Shown piece after piece: positions 52,086 to 59,425 of a stretch of DNA of 64,000 nt. Origin of the DNA: G963668605 sp963668605 (GTDB taxonomy: Bacteria > Acidobacteriota > Terriglobia > Bryobacterales > Bryobacteraceae); contig OY764903.1 in the NCBI GenBank assembly GCA_963668605.1, positions 3,162,001 through 3,226,000 of the forward strand, written 5' to 3'. Made by a program: the position numbers and the translations under genes. Every line of letters begins with the position of its first letter. Within the stretch, counting starts at the first letter, position 1. Under the pieces are notes generated by a model. It ran no database searches. It worked only from the letters and a program-made list of their open reading frames with translations, and was not told the DNA's origin.

Positions 52086-53951
52086 ATCGGGTCGAGTGCC
52101 GAGGATTGCGCCCCGGCACCCTCCCACACCACCGGACGTGCGGTTTTCCGCATCCGGCGGTTGAACCCGGCGACGTTACTGCGTGGCAAGATCCGATGGA
52201 AACAGGAAGCCGTACCTTCGTAAAACCGATTTGCTCAGTGCGTTTTGCAGCACGGGTTCTTTGGCCACTGCCCAAGCGCCGCGGCTACTGCCCGCGACAC
52301 CAAGATCGCGACCGCTGATCCCCAGTCGACGCAACCGTCGAAGCCGGCCTCGTCGGTCGTGCCATCTCAACCAGAAGCATTTCCGGATGTGCCTGCGCCC
52401 CCAAGCTTCCAGGTCCCGCAGTGGCCTCCGTACTTCGGCCAGTTGGAAGTAACCCCACCAGCCTCGCACGTACCGGCCCCACTCATCGCGCAGTTGGTTG
52501 CTGCTGCGACTGCGGCGGCCATCCCACATCTGCCTCACCTTTGCCTTGAGTCGCTCCAGGCTTTCCGGTGCGATTCCGATCCGCTTCTTGCGATCCAGTC
52601 GAAAGCCCAGAAACTTGCGTTCCCAGACCCTCCCCGTTCCGCTCTTGGCGGTGTTCACCTGCAAGCGCAGATGCTTCTCGATCCAGCCCTGTACCGAAGC
52701 CAGCGTCCGTTCCGCCGCCGCTTGACTGCCTACGTAGATATTGCAGTCATCCGCATACCGGCAGAATCGGTGCCCTCTTCGTTCCAGTTCCTTGTCGAGC
52801 GCATCCAGATAGATATTGGCCAGCAGCGGAGACAGCGGCCCGCCTTGCGGCGTGCCCTCCTCACTGGCTTCCACCAACCCGTCCACCATCGCTCCCCGCC
52901 GCAGGAATTTCCCAATCAAATGCAACACCCGTTTGTCCCGGATCACTGGCGCGACCCGGCCCATAAGAATGTCGTGATTGACGTGGTCGAAGAACTTCGT
53001 GATGTCTAGATCCACCACCCAGTCCTTCCCTCCCTGCGCATATTGCTGTGCGGCTCGCACGGCGTCCTGTGCGCTGCGCCCCGGCCGGAATCCGTAACTG
53101 TGCCCGCTGAATTGCGGATCGAAGACCGGTGTCAGCACTTGCAATAACAACTGCTGTATGAACCGGTCCTGTACCGTCGGGATGCCCAGTGTCCGCGTGC
53201 CCCCGCTTGGCTTCGGTATCTCTACCCGCCTCACGGGGCTTGGAACGTAGGTCCCCTTCAGGAGTTTGTCTTTGAGGATCCACCAGTTTGCCTTCAGGTG
53301 CGGTCCCAGTTGGGCCGTAGTCATCCGATCAATGCCAGCCGCGCCCTGGTTGCGTTTTACCGCCTTCAGGGCGGACTCGCAATTCTCGTCCGCCACGACC
53401 GTTTCCATCAAAGTCTCGTACATTGCTCTCCGTCGAAAGGTTCGCGAAGCCCAGCATGGTCTCTCCGCAGTAGGTTCCCGGCGGCTGCACCGCCTCTTCC
53501 TCCCGCACTCACGAGTTGGCTACCGTAGTTGTTGCGCTCGTGATTCGAGTCCTCATATTTCGCCGCTCTTCAGTTCCTTCTCTAGCTCCGTTCCTTGGTT
53601 CTTCGGCCCTTCGCTCCACCGCCGTTACGCGGCTTCTCGGCTACTACGGCCTCTGCTGACTTCTCTCCCGCTCTCGCCGGAGAGATCTCCCCAGGTAAGG
53701 TGCAAAATCTGTCCCCTCGCGCCGACTGGCTCTACCTGATGCGTCTTGATGACCTTTGGGCTTCGCTGTTCAACGCCAACTTGCCGCCCGCACCCGGCCT
53801 CACTGCCAGTTCGTGTTCCTACGGTCGAAGGTTTGCTACGCGCTGCTTTCAGCTTCGCCTCGCGGCTACGCCTTGCGTTTCGCTACGGTTGCCGTCATCG
53901 GCTCCGATTGGCTCCTTTCATCCAATTAGATTCTGCCCATGCTGGGCACAC
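52086..53951 (-). mobile_element. Group II intron, apparently full length
   Basis: About 1,866 bp on the minus strand. The 5' end reads GTGTGCCCAGC (53951-53941), fitting the GUGYG rule. Positions 53940-53424 are ribozyme domains I-IV, with no credible host gene, followed by the maturase. Domain V lies near 52131-52160, with a GCCGGATGCGG / CCGCACGTCCGG hairpin. Domain VI is the GTGCCG...CGGCAC stem (about 52095-52121), and the element ends CCCGAT at 52086. Boundaries are inferred from consensus. Flanking exons are ...GCGCCGGAT and CCCCCGATCCGG... Joined, they form an 8-bp hairpin, suggesting insertion into a terminator-like stem-loop between convergent nth and the mannonate-dehydratase-like gene. 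Confidence 0.85.
52176..53423 (-). CDS. Group II intron reverse transcriptase/maturase
   Basis: A 415-residue intron-encoded protein that assists splicing and copies intron RNA into DNA. RT motifs are in order: KAVKRNQGAAGIDRM, VRRVEIPKPSGGTRTLGIP, the catalytic aspartates in WVVDLDITKFFD, EEGTPQGGPLSPLLANIYL, and the Y223-A-D-D226 box. A maturase domain follows (KRKK.. region, RYVRGWWGYFQLAE). No HNH endonuclease zinc motif is visible, so mobility probably relies on structured or single-stranded DNA targets, as in endonuclease-less bacterial classes. All catalytic residues are present and the frame is intact, so the intron could be active. Confidence 0.95.
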   Translation of the reverse strand: MYETLMETVVADENCESALKAVKRNQGAAGIDRMTTAQLGPHLKANWWILKDKLLKGTYVPSPVRRVEIPKPSGGTRTLGIPTVQDRFIQQLLLQVLTPVFDPQFSGHSYGFRPGRSAQDAVRAAQQYAQGGKDWVVDLDITKFFDHVNHDILMGRVAPVIRDKRVLHLIGKFLRRGAMVDGLVEASEEGTPQGGPLSPLLANIYLDALDKELERRGHRFCRYADDCNIYVGSQAAAERTLASVQGWIEKHLRLQVNTAKSGTGRVWERKFLGFRLDRKKRIGIAPESLERLKAKVRQMWDGRRSRSSNQLRDEWGRYVRGWWGYFQLAEVRRPLRDLEAWGRRHIRKCFWLRWHDRRGRLRRLRRLGISGRDLGVAGSSRGAWAVAKEPVLQNALSKSVLRRYGFLFPSDLATQ

Positions 53952-53959
53952 ATCCGGCG

Positions 53960-53986
53960 CGGTCCAGGGGGACCGCCCCACGGTCC
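53960..53986 (-). terminator. Hairpin directly after mannonate-dehydratase-like gene
   Basis: CGGTCC occurs at 53960-53965 and 53981-53986, flanking GGACCG at 53970-53975. GGACCG can pair with either copy (4- or 5-nt loop), giving two mutually exclusive 6-bp hairpins within 32 bp of the TAA at 53992. There is no clear T-tract, so intrinsic termination is uncertain. Confidence 0.4.
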
Positions 53987-53991
53987 ATCAG

Positions 53992-55338
53992 TTACTGTTT
54001 AATAATCGTGCCGTCGCGGCGGCGAATCTCCCCCCAGCCGCCGTTATACTGCTTGCGTTCGCCGGACTCACCGTAGCCGAACGGGTATTTCGCGGCGGCC
54101 TTCTCGTCGATTTCGATGCCCCAGCCGGGCGCTTCGTTCGCGTAGAGGTAGCCGTTCTTCATCACCGGGCAGCCCTGGAAAACTTCCCGTACCCGTTCGT
54201 TGAACGGCGAGTATTCCTGGATGCCGAAGTTGTAGCAGGCGATGTCCAGCGCGACATTGGCGCAGTGGCCGATCGGAGAAACGTCGCCGGGCCCGTGCCA
54301 GGCGGTCTTGACGCCGAACATCTCGCCCATCGCCGCTATCTTGCGGCAGGGCGTTAGCCCGCCGGCCTGCGAGACGTGAACACGGATAAAGTCGATCAGC
54401 CGCTCGGCGATCAGCGGTGTCCATTCGTGCGGGCTGTTGAACAACTCTCCCATGGCGATCGGGGTGGACGTCTGCTGGCGCATGATGCGGAACCAGGCGA
54501 CATCTTCCGGCGAGAACGGATCCTCCAGGAAGAAGAGCTTGAACGGCTCGAGGTCCTTGGCGAACTGAATCGCCTGCTGCGGCGTGACGCGCTCATGCAC
54601 GTCGTGCAACAGTTCCACCTCGTCGCCGAGTTCCTTGCGGCATGCCTCGATCATCTTCAGCGCGCGGCGCAGATAGGCCTTCGGTTCAAAGACCGGCGCG
54701 GAGTGCAACGCTTCCACCTTAGCAGTGCCGCGGCCGGAACCATAGCCTGCCATACCTGGGACACCGATCTGTACGCGCACATGCCGGAAGCCCTGCGCCA
54801 TGTAACTGCGCGCGCTCGCGATCACGGCCGGAATCTCGTCACCGCTCGCATGGCCATAGCAATCCACAGCTTCGCGGCACTTGCCGCCGAGCAGTTGATA
54901 GACGGGCATGCCCGCCTGACGGCCCTTGATGTCCCAAAGCGCCTGGTCCACGCCACTGATCGCGTTGTTCAGCACGGGGCCGTTGCGCCAGTAGGAGCTA
55001 TTGTAGAGTGCCTGCCACGTGTCGTCGATGCGGTCGGCGGGTTTACCGATCAAGAACGGCCGCACATACTTTTCAATCGCCGTGACGACAACATCGGCGC
55101 GCTGTGTGAAGCAGGCGCAGCCATAGCCGTAGAGTCCATCCTGATCCGTAACGATTTTCACAACGGGCAGGCGCAGCCCCGCGGGAGCGGTGGCAATCAA
55201 TTGGACATCTTTGATCTTCGGCGATGTCAGGCCACGCGTTGCTCGTTCGGCCTTCGCCTGGGCGGCCAGTTCGCGCTGCGTCACCAGACCAGCGAAACCG
55301 CCCACAGAAAGAGTCTTGAGCAATCCTCGACGATTCAT
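53992..55338 (-). CDS. Exported mannonate-dehydratase-like enolase-superfamily enzyme
   Basis: A 448-residue member of the ManD/RspA branch of the enolase superfamily. Landmarks: SYWRNGPVLNNAISGVDQAL, CYGHASGDE, FRHVRVQIGVPGM, LLHDVHERVTPQQA (metal Asp and ManD-type His), FFLEDPFSPEDVAWFRIMRQ, MGELFNSPHEW, IRVHVSQAGGLTPCRKIAAM, TAWHGPGDVSPIGH and NFGIQEYSPF. ManD dehydrates D-mannonate to 2-keto-3-deoxygluconate; several relatives are inactive, so activity is not assured. It carries an export leader (MNRRGLLKTLSVGGFAGLV), unusual for a sugar-acid dehydratase. Its ATG directly follows the ccmD stop with no gap, so it is the last gene of the ccm operon by position, though unrelated in function. 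Confidence 0.85.
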   Translation of the reverse strand: MNRRGLLKTLSVGGFAGLVTQRELAAQAKAERATRGLTSPKIKDVQLIATAPAGLRLPVVKIVTDQDGLYGYGCACFTQRADVVVTAIEKYVRPFLIGKPADRIDDTWQALYNSSYWRNGPVLNNAISGVDQALWDIKGRQAGMPVYQLLGGKCREAVDCYGHASGDEIPAVIASARSYMAQGFRHVRVQIGVPGMAGYGSGRGTAKVEALHSAPVFEPKAYLRRALKMIEACRKELGDEVELLHDVHERVTPQQAIQFAKDLEPFKLFFLEDPFSPEDVAWFRIMRQQTSTPIAMGELFNSPHEWTPLIAERLIDFIRVHVSQAGGLTPCRKIAAMGEMFGVKTAWHGPGDVSPIGHCANVALDIACYNFGIQEYSPFNERVREVFQGCPVMKNGYLYANEAPGWGIEIDEKAAAKYPFGYGESGERKQYNGGWGEIRRRDGTIIKQ

Positions 55339-55500
55339 TTAGCGTCTCTCGCTCTCATGATCTTCGATCATACGCCGCAGTCCGTCCATTTCACGGCGGA
55401 TCGCTCGCTCGCGCATCACCAGGGAGACCACATAGGCCACCAGAATCAACCACGCGGCCAGGAAGCCGTAAAACATATAGGTGAAGTTGCGTTCGTCCAT
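55339..55500 (-). CDS. ccmD: CcmD-like small haem-exporter subunit
   Basis: A 53-residue inner-membrane protein. One transmembrane helix (TYMFYGFLAAWLILVAYVVS) is followed by a basic/acidic cytoplasmic tail (MRERAIRREMDGLRRMIEDH), the usual CcmD plan. CcmD helps release haem-loaded CcmE from the CcmABC complex. AGGGAG precedes the ATG at 55500. It lies 17 bp after ccmC. The short frame and simple composition mean the identity rests mainly on position. Confidence 0.8.
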   Translation of the reverse strand: MDERNFTYMFYGFLAAWLILVAYVVSLVMRERAIRREMDGLRRMIEDHESERR

Positions 55501-55517
55501 GTTTGTTCTCCCTTGAG

Positions 55518-56201
55518 TTAGATGGAATGCGCCATGCGCCGCAGAGAATCGAGTTCGCGCTGGCGCTCTTCCTGATGGAGCCGCAGCAGCACCAGGACCG
55601 TGGCCAACGCCAGCAGCCCGAGCAGATTGAGCCACATCGGCGCCTCCATGCCGGGCGCCATCCCGCCGCCATTGCGCACGCTCAACACCGGGCCCGGATG
55701 TTGCGTGCGCCACCATTCGATCGACTTCCAGGTAATATAGACGCCCGGGAAAATGAAGATCGAGAGCACCGCCGAATTGCGCGCGCGCTCCGTGGGTTCC
55801 TCGACGGCGCGACGCAACATAAGATAGCCGGAATACATCAACCAGCAGACCAGCATCGAGGTTAGGCGCGCATCCCAGGTCCACCAGATGCCCCAGATAA
55901 TACGCCCCCAGAACATGCCGGTGATCAGGTTGATGGCGCCGAAAGCGAGGCCGACTTCGGTCACCGCCACGGCGAGCGAATCGTAGCGCAGGTTCTTCTT
56001 CAACAGATAGAGCACGCTGGCAATCAGCGCGACCATGGTGCAAAGGCTCGCGGTGATTGCACCGGGCACGTGGAAATAGAAGATGCGCCAGATGGCGCCC
56101 TGGCTCATTTCGTCGGGCAATTGAAGCAGGATCACGTAGAGATTGCGCGCCAGGATGATGGCGGCGATCCCCGAGAGAGCAATCATGATCTTTTCGCGCA
56201 T
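55518..56201 (-). CDS. ccmC: Haem exporter/handling protein CcmC
   Basis: A 227-residue inner-membrane protein that presents haem to CcmE at the periplasmic face. About six hydrophobic segments are visible. The tryptophan-rich haem-binding loop GRIIWGIWWTWDARLTSML matches the WWD signature, with flanking His candidates in IFYFHVPGAITAS and EWWRTQHPGPV. Length is normal (about 230-250). It lies 6 bp after ccmB, in the ccm operon. Confidence 0.95.
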   Translation of the reverse strand: MREKIMIALSGIAAIILARNLYVILLQLPDEMSQGAIWRIFYFHVPGAITASLCTMVALIASVLYLLKKNLRYDSLAVAVTEVGLAFGAINLITGMFWGRIIWGIWWTWDARLTSMLVCWLMYSGYLMLRRAVEEPTERARNSAVLSIFIFPGVYITWKSIEWWRTQHPGPVLSVRNGGGMAPGMEAPMWLNLLGLLALATVLVLLRLHQEERQRELDSLRRMAHSI

Positions 56202-56207
56202 TGTTCT

Positions 56208-56888
56208 TTATCCTACGAGAATGGTGTCCACCAGCACGAGCGCCAGCGCCGTGAATATGATGTCGAAACCAACGATCAGGCGCAGGCCCATGTACAGTTC
56301 CGGCCCCAACGGCTGTCCTCCAATGACGACGGTAGTCAGTTGGATGGCGGGCAACAGACAGGGGATCATGATCGGGTAGACCAGCGTCGGCAGCATCAGT
56401 TCGCGCAGGCGCAGGTTGACGGTCAGCGCACTGAACATCGTACCGATCACAGTAAGCCCCCAGGTCGCCAGCAGCAGAATCAGCACCAGCGTCCAAAACT
56501 GGTCCGTCCAGCGAATATTATAAAAGATCCCGAACAACGGCAGGCACAGGAACTCGATAGCCATCAGCATCGCCATGTTCGTGAGCGCCTTTCCGAGGAA
56601 TAGGGCCGCGCCGGAAACCGGCGAAGCGACAAGCGCGTCGAGACAGTCGTTAGCCAGTTCGCGCGCAAAGCTGCGGTTGAGCACCAGCGCGCCGGCGAAA
56701 GCAAAAACGATCCAAAGCAGCCCGCCCGCCATCTCGCGCGTCTGTTCGGCGCTCGGGTCGAAGGCGAAACTGAACAGCAGCAAAATTACGACAGCGAAGG
56801 AGAGCGAGGCGTTGAGCGCTTCTTTGCTGCGCAGCTCCGCGCGCAGGTCTTTCTGTGCGATGGTCAACGTCTGGCGCAGGAATCTCAT
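56208..56888 (-). CDS. ccmB: Haem exporter ABC permease CcmB
   Basis: A 226-residue membrane subunit of the CcmAB ABC complex, which uses ATP to release holo-CcmE from CcmC. About six hydrophobic helices are visible. TIAQKDLRAELRSKEALNAS at the N-terminus and ELANDCLDALVASPVSGAAL (coupling region) are family segments. Its ATG overlaps the ccmA stop as ATGA (56885-56888), showing translational coupling. Confidence 0.93.
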   Translation of the reverse strand: MRFLRQTLTIAQKDLRAELRSKEALNASLSFAVVILLLFSFAFDPSAEQTREMAGGLLWIVFAFAGALVLNRSFARELANDCLDALVASPVSGAALFLGKALTNMAMLMAIEFLCLPLFGIFYNIRWTDQFWTLVLILLLATWGLTVIGTMFSALTVNLRLRELMLPTLVYPIMIPCLLPAIQLTTVVIGGQPLGPELYMGLRLIVGFDIIFTALALVLVDTILVG

Positions 56889-57583
56889 GCTTCCCCGTAG
56901 TTGCGATAGAGCCAGCCGGGATCGGCCAGCATCTGCTCGGTTCTGTCGCCATGAAAGGCGAGCCGGCCGCGGTTCACCAGCGCGACATGCGTGGCCAGTT
57001 CCAGCGCTTCACGAAGCTGATGCGTCGACATGATAATGGTGCGATGTTGTTCCTTTGCGCGCCGGATGACTTCCTGAAGAACCGCGATGGCGCGATCGTC
57101 GAGCGCCGTGAACGGCTCGTCGAGCAGCAGCAGCGCGGGCTCGTGCAGGAAGGCGCGCGCTACGGCGAGGCGCTGGCGCATGCCTCGGGAAAATTCGCGC
57201 ACGAGGGAGTCGCGCACGCGCTCCAGTCCGGTGCGTTCGAGCCATTCGAGCGCGGACTTCTCCGGGTTCTCCAGACCGTAGAGCCGGCCGAAGAGCCGCA
57301 GGTTTTCGAACGCGGAGAGTTCGTCATAGATCGCGATGCCGTGGCCCAGCACACCGATTCGCGCGCGCGTCTCCGGTTCGCGGGAGTCTTTGCCGAAGAG
57401 CGTCACACGGCCTTTGCTGGTTCGCGACAGCCCTGCAAGGATCTTGAGCAGCGTGGTCTTCCCCGCCCCGTTGCGGCCGAGCAGAGCCAATACCTGTCCG
57501 CCATCGACATCGAAGGCGACATCGCGCAGCGCTGGATAGTCGCCATAGAATTTCCAGACGTGATCTACGGAGATGGCCTTCAT
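56885..57583 (-). CDS. ccmA: Haem exporter ATP-binding protein CcmA
   Basis: A 232-residue ABC ATPase. Walker A is GRNGAGKTTLL, the signature region is FSRGMRQRLAVARAFLHEPA (FSRGM in place of LSGGQ, common in CcmA), Walker B is LLLLDEPFTALDD, and the H-loop is IIMSTHQ. It energises release of haem-charged CcmE. Its start overlaps the preceding stop as ATGA (57580-57583) and its stop overlaps ccmB in the same manner. Confidence 0.95.
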   Translation of the reverse strand: MKAISVDHVWKFYGDYPALRDVAFDVDGGQVLALLGRNGAGKTTLLKILAGLSRTSKGRVTLFGKDSREPETRARIGVLGHGIAIYDELSAFENLRLFGRLYGLENPEKSALEWLERTGLERVRDSLVREFSRGMRQRLAVARAFLHEPALLLLDEPFTALDDRAIAVLQEVIRRAKEQHRTIIMSTHQLREALELATHVALVNRGRLAFHGDRTEQMLADPGWLYRNYGEA

Positions 57584-58554
57584 TTCGCGCTTCGCCGGTA
57601 GAGCAGCAGGAAACCAAGCATCAGAATCGCCAGCGAGATTCCGAGAATCGGGTACATCTGATCGTGTATGCGCGGCGGAATGCGCTGGATGCCGGGGCCT
57701 TCGGATTCGTCTGGCTCCGCGGGCTGCGCCGCGTTGCGCAGACCGCCCTCGCCCGAGACCTCGACGGAATAGCTCTCGCCCTTCATGCCGAAGATCGCCG
57801 CCTTCGAGCTTGGCTCCTCGCCCAATGCCTCAAGCCCTTCACCCTTGATGGTCACGCCTTTCGGCACAACCAGCCGCGTCACCGCGCCCGCGGCCAGCGT
57901 CTTGCCTTGAAACACGCCGGGATTGGCAAACGGAATCTGATAGGCGGCATCAATGCGCGTCTCGCCGGGCTTGATCGGAAAGTCGACCTTATACACGCCC
58001 TTCCGCCCTGTCCTCTCCGCTATCCGCTCGACCGACATGCCACCGGGTGCGAGCGCACTGACGCGCACTTTGCCCTCCGCCGCTTCCGGCAGAAACAGGT
58101 GCAGCGTGCCCGCGGCGGGATCGTTGAAAGTTGTCTTGCCCGCGTTGCGGTAAAAGAAAGTCTCGCTCACGGCGAGCTGACCCGCGCTGGGCTCAAGCAG
58201 CACCATATGCTGTTCGACCTTCGCCGCGCCAGGCTGCTTCGAAGCGTTGAAGACTTCGAGTTGCAGATTCGCCGAGGGCGTTCCGGGCTGCAACATGTGG
58301 TTGTAGGCGACTCCATCGAGACCCATTTGCAACATGTGCGGACCCGGCCCGAGAGTCTGTTTGGCAAATGCGAACTTGCCTTGGGCGTCGGTCTTCGTGG
58401 TGTCGAGCGGCTCCATGCCGGCATCGCCGAACTTGAACAGCGCGACCGCAACACCGCCGGCGGGTTGGCCCGTCGTGCCGTTGATGACAACACCGTCCAC
58501 AGCGGCGAAGGCCGCGGCGGCAAACAGTAGCAGGGAAAGAATGCGCGCGCTCAT
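57580..58554 (-). CDS. Uncharacterised exported, C-terminally anchored protein in ccm operon
   Basis: A 324-residue protein of unknown function. ATG at 58554 overlaps the upstream TGA as ATGA and opens a signal peptide (MSARILSLLLFAAAAFAAV). Residues about 20-105 are a carboxypeptidase-regulatory-like beta-sandwich (VDGVVINGTTGQPAGGVAVA, TKTDAQGKFAFAKQ). The middle is a second beta-rich region (LAVSETFFYRNAGKTTFNDP, GVYKVDFPIKPGETRIDAAY). A C-terminal helix (YPILGISLAILMLGFLLLY) anchors it with a short basic tail. Strict coupling on both sides, to the CcmI-like gene and ccmA, implies a role in or near cytochrome c maturation. No standard Ccm subunit has this layout. Confidence 0.75.
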   Translation of the reverse strand: MSARILSLLLFAAAAFAAVDGVVINGTTGQPAGGVAVALFKFGDAGMEPLDTTKTDAQGKFAFAKQTLGPGPHMLQMGLDGVAYNHMLQPGTPSANLQLEVFNASKQPGAAKVEQHMVLLEPSAGQLAVSETFFYRNAGKTTFNDPAAGTLHLFLPEAAEGKVRVSALAPGGMSVERIAERTGRKGVYKVDFPIKPGETRIDAAYQIPFANPGVFQGKTLAAGAVTRLVVPKGVTIKGEGLEALGEEPSSKAAIFGMKGESYSVEVSGEGGLRNAAQPAEPDESEGPGIQRIPPRIHDQMYPILGISLAILMLGFLLLYRRSAK

Positions 58555-58955
58555 GCCTGAGCTCCAGTCATCGGCTTGCCGCACTCGCCGCAGAATTTCA
58601 GCGCCTGTTTGAAAGTGGCGCCGCAGTGCGGGCATTTGTTCAATGCAACCGGTGCGGCGGGCGGCGCAGCGGGCTTGGGCTTGGCGGGCTGCTTGCCCAG
58701 AATCGAGTCAATCTCGCCCATCACACGTGCCAGTTCGGTTTGCAGTCCAACCTTGGTCTGCTGGTAGTCGGCTTCCGAGAGCTTGCCGACACGGTACTCA
58801 AACTGCAAGTCGCGCAGGCCTTCGTAGATGCGCACCTTGCGTTCTTCGAGATGGGCCACGGGCGATTCCGGCTCGGGCGATGGAATGTCCTTGGAGCGGA
58901 TGAACAAGGTGAAGAGTATGGCTCCCACAGTGAGGAGTGCGGCGGCGAAGATCAT
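58551..58955 (-). CDS. Membrane-anchored coiled-coil zinc-ribbon protein, CcmI-like position
   Basis: A 134-residue protein. The N-terminal helix (MIFAAALLTVGAILFTLFI) anchors it. A charged helical stretch (EERKVRIYEGLRDLQFEYRV) with GKLSEADYQQTKVGLQTELA follows, which is the wording of the CcmI-type region between CcmI's two helices. It ends in a C4 zinc ribbon (CPHCGATF and FCGECGKPM). True CcmI is larger with periplasmic TPRs; those are absent. Its ATG overlaps the ccmH stop by one base (58955) and its TGA overlaps the next start. Confidence 0.75.
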   Translation of the reverse strand: MIFAAALLTVGAILFTLFIRSKDIPSPEPESPVAHLEERKVRIYEGLRDLQFEYRVGKLSEADYQQTKVGLQTELARVMGEIDSILGKQPAKPKPAAPPAAPVALNKCPHCGATFKQALKFCGECGKPMTGAQA

Positions 58956-59425
58956 TAGTCGAGTTTCGAGAGATCCTTTTCTATGCGCTCGCGATAACGC
59001 GCGAGCATCTCCGGATCGGCCTCAGAGACCACGGCGGGCTTGCGGATTTTTTTCATAAACAGCCAGATTCCACCCAAGCCCATCGCGATCGCCACGAACG
59101 GCATGATCCAGGCTAGTATATTAAATCCCTCGGCGGGAGGCACGATCAGCGCTTGCAGGCCGCGCTCCTTGCGGAATGTGTCCACGATCTGGTCGTCGCT
59201 TGCGCCCGCGGCGAGCATGCCCGCGATCTTTTCGCGCGCGGGACTCGAATAGTGGCAGTGAAGCATGGCGCAATCCGCGACGGAGTTATTGCACGACCCG
59301 CACAGGCAGGCCAGACGCGCGCCGACGCGCTTCACCGCGGGAGTGAGCACACTGAGAGAGCTATTCTGCGCCAGCGCGCACACAGCCACCAGCGCGATCA
59401 GAAGGCTATTTTTCAACCGGCGCAT
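58955..59425 (-). CDS. ccmH: CcmH-type apocytochrome c thioreductase
   Basis: A 156-residue membrane-anchored protein. ATG at 59425 gives a signal peptide (MRRLKNSLLIALVAVCALA); it overlaps the last 20 bp of ccmF. The redox site lies in ARLACLCGSCNNSVADC, where the usual LRCxxC is replaced by a run with four cysteines (C-L-C-G-S-C, then C after VAD), plus another Cys in LHCHYS. A C-terminal transmembrane helix (ILAWIMPFVAIAMGLGGIWL) and short basic tail follow. CcmH reduces apocytochrome CXXCH thiols before haem ligation. The extra cysteines are unusual compared with E. coli-type CcmH. Confidence 0.88.
   Translation of the reverse strand: MRRLKNSLLIALVAVCALAQNSSLSVLTPAVKRVGARLACLCGSCNNSVADCAMLHCHYSSPAREKIAGMLAAGASDDQIVDTFRKERGLQALIVPPAEGFNILAWIMPFVAIAMGLGGIWLFMKKIRKPAVVSEADPEMLARYRERIEKDLSKLD

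Noticed and set aside
52245..53009. Plus-strand open frames across the intron
   Set aside because: Antisense to the reverse transcriptase, which has intact catalytic motifs.
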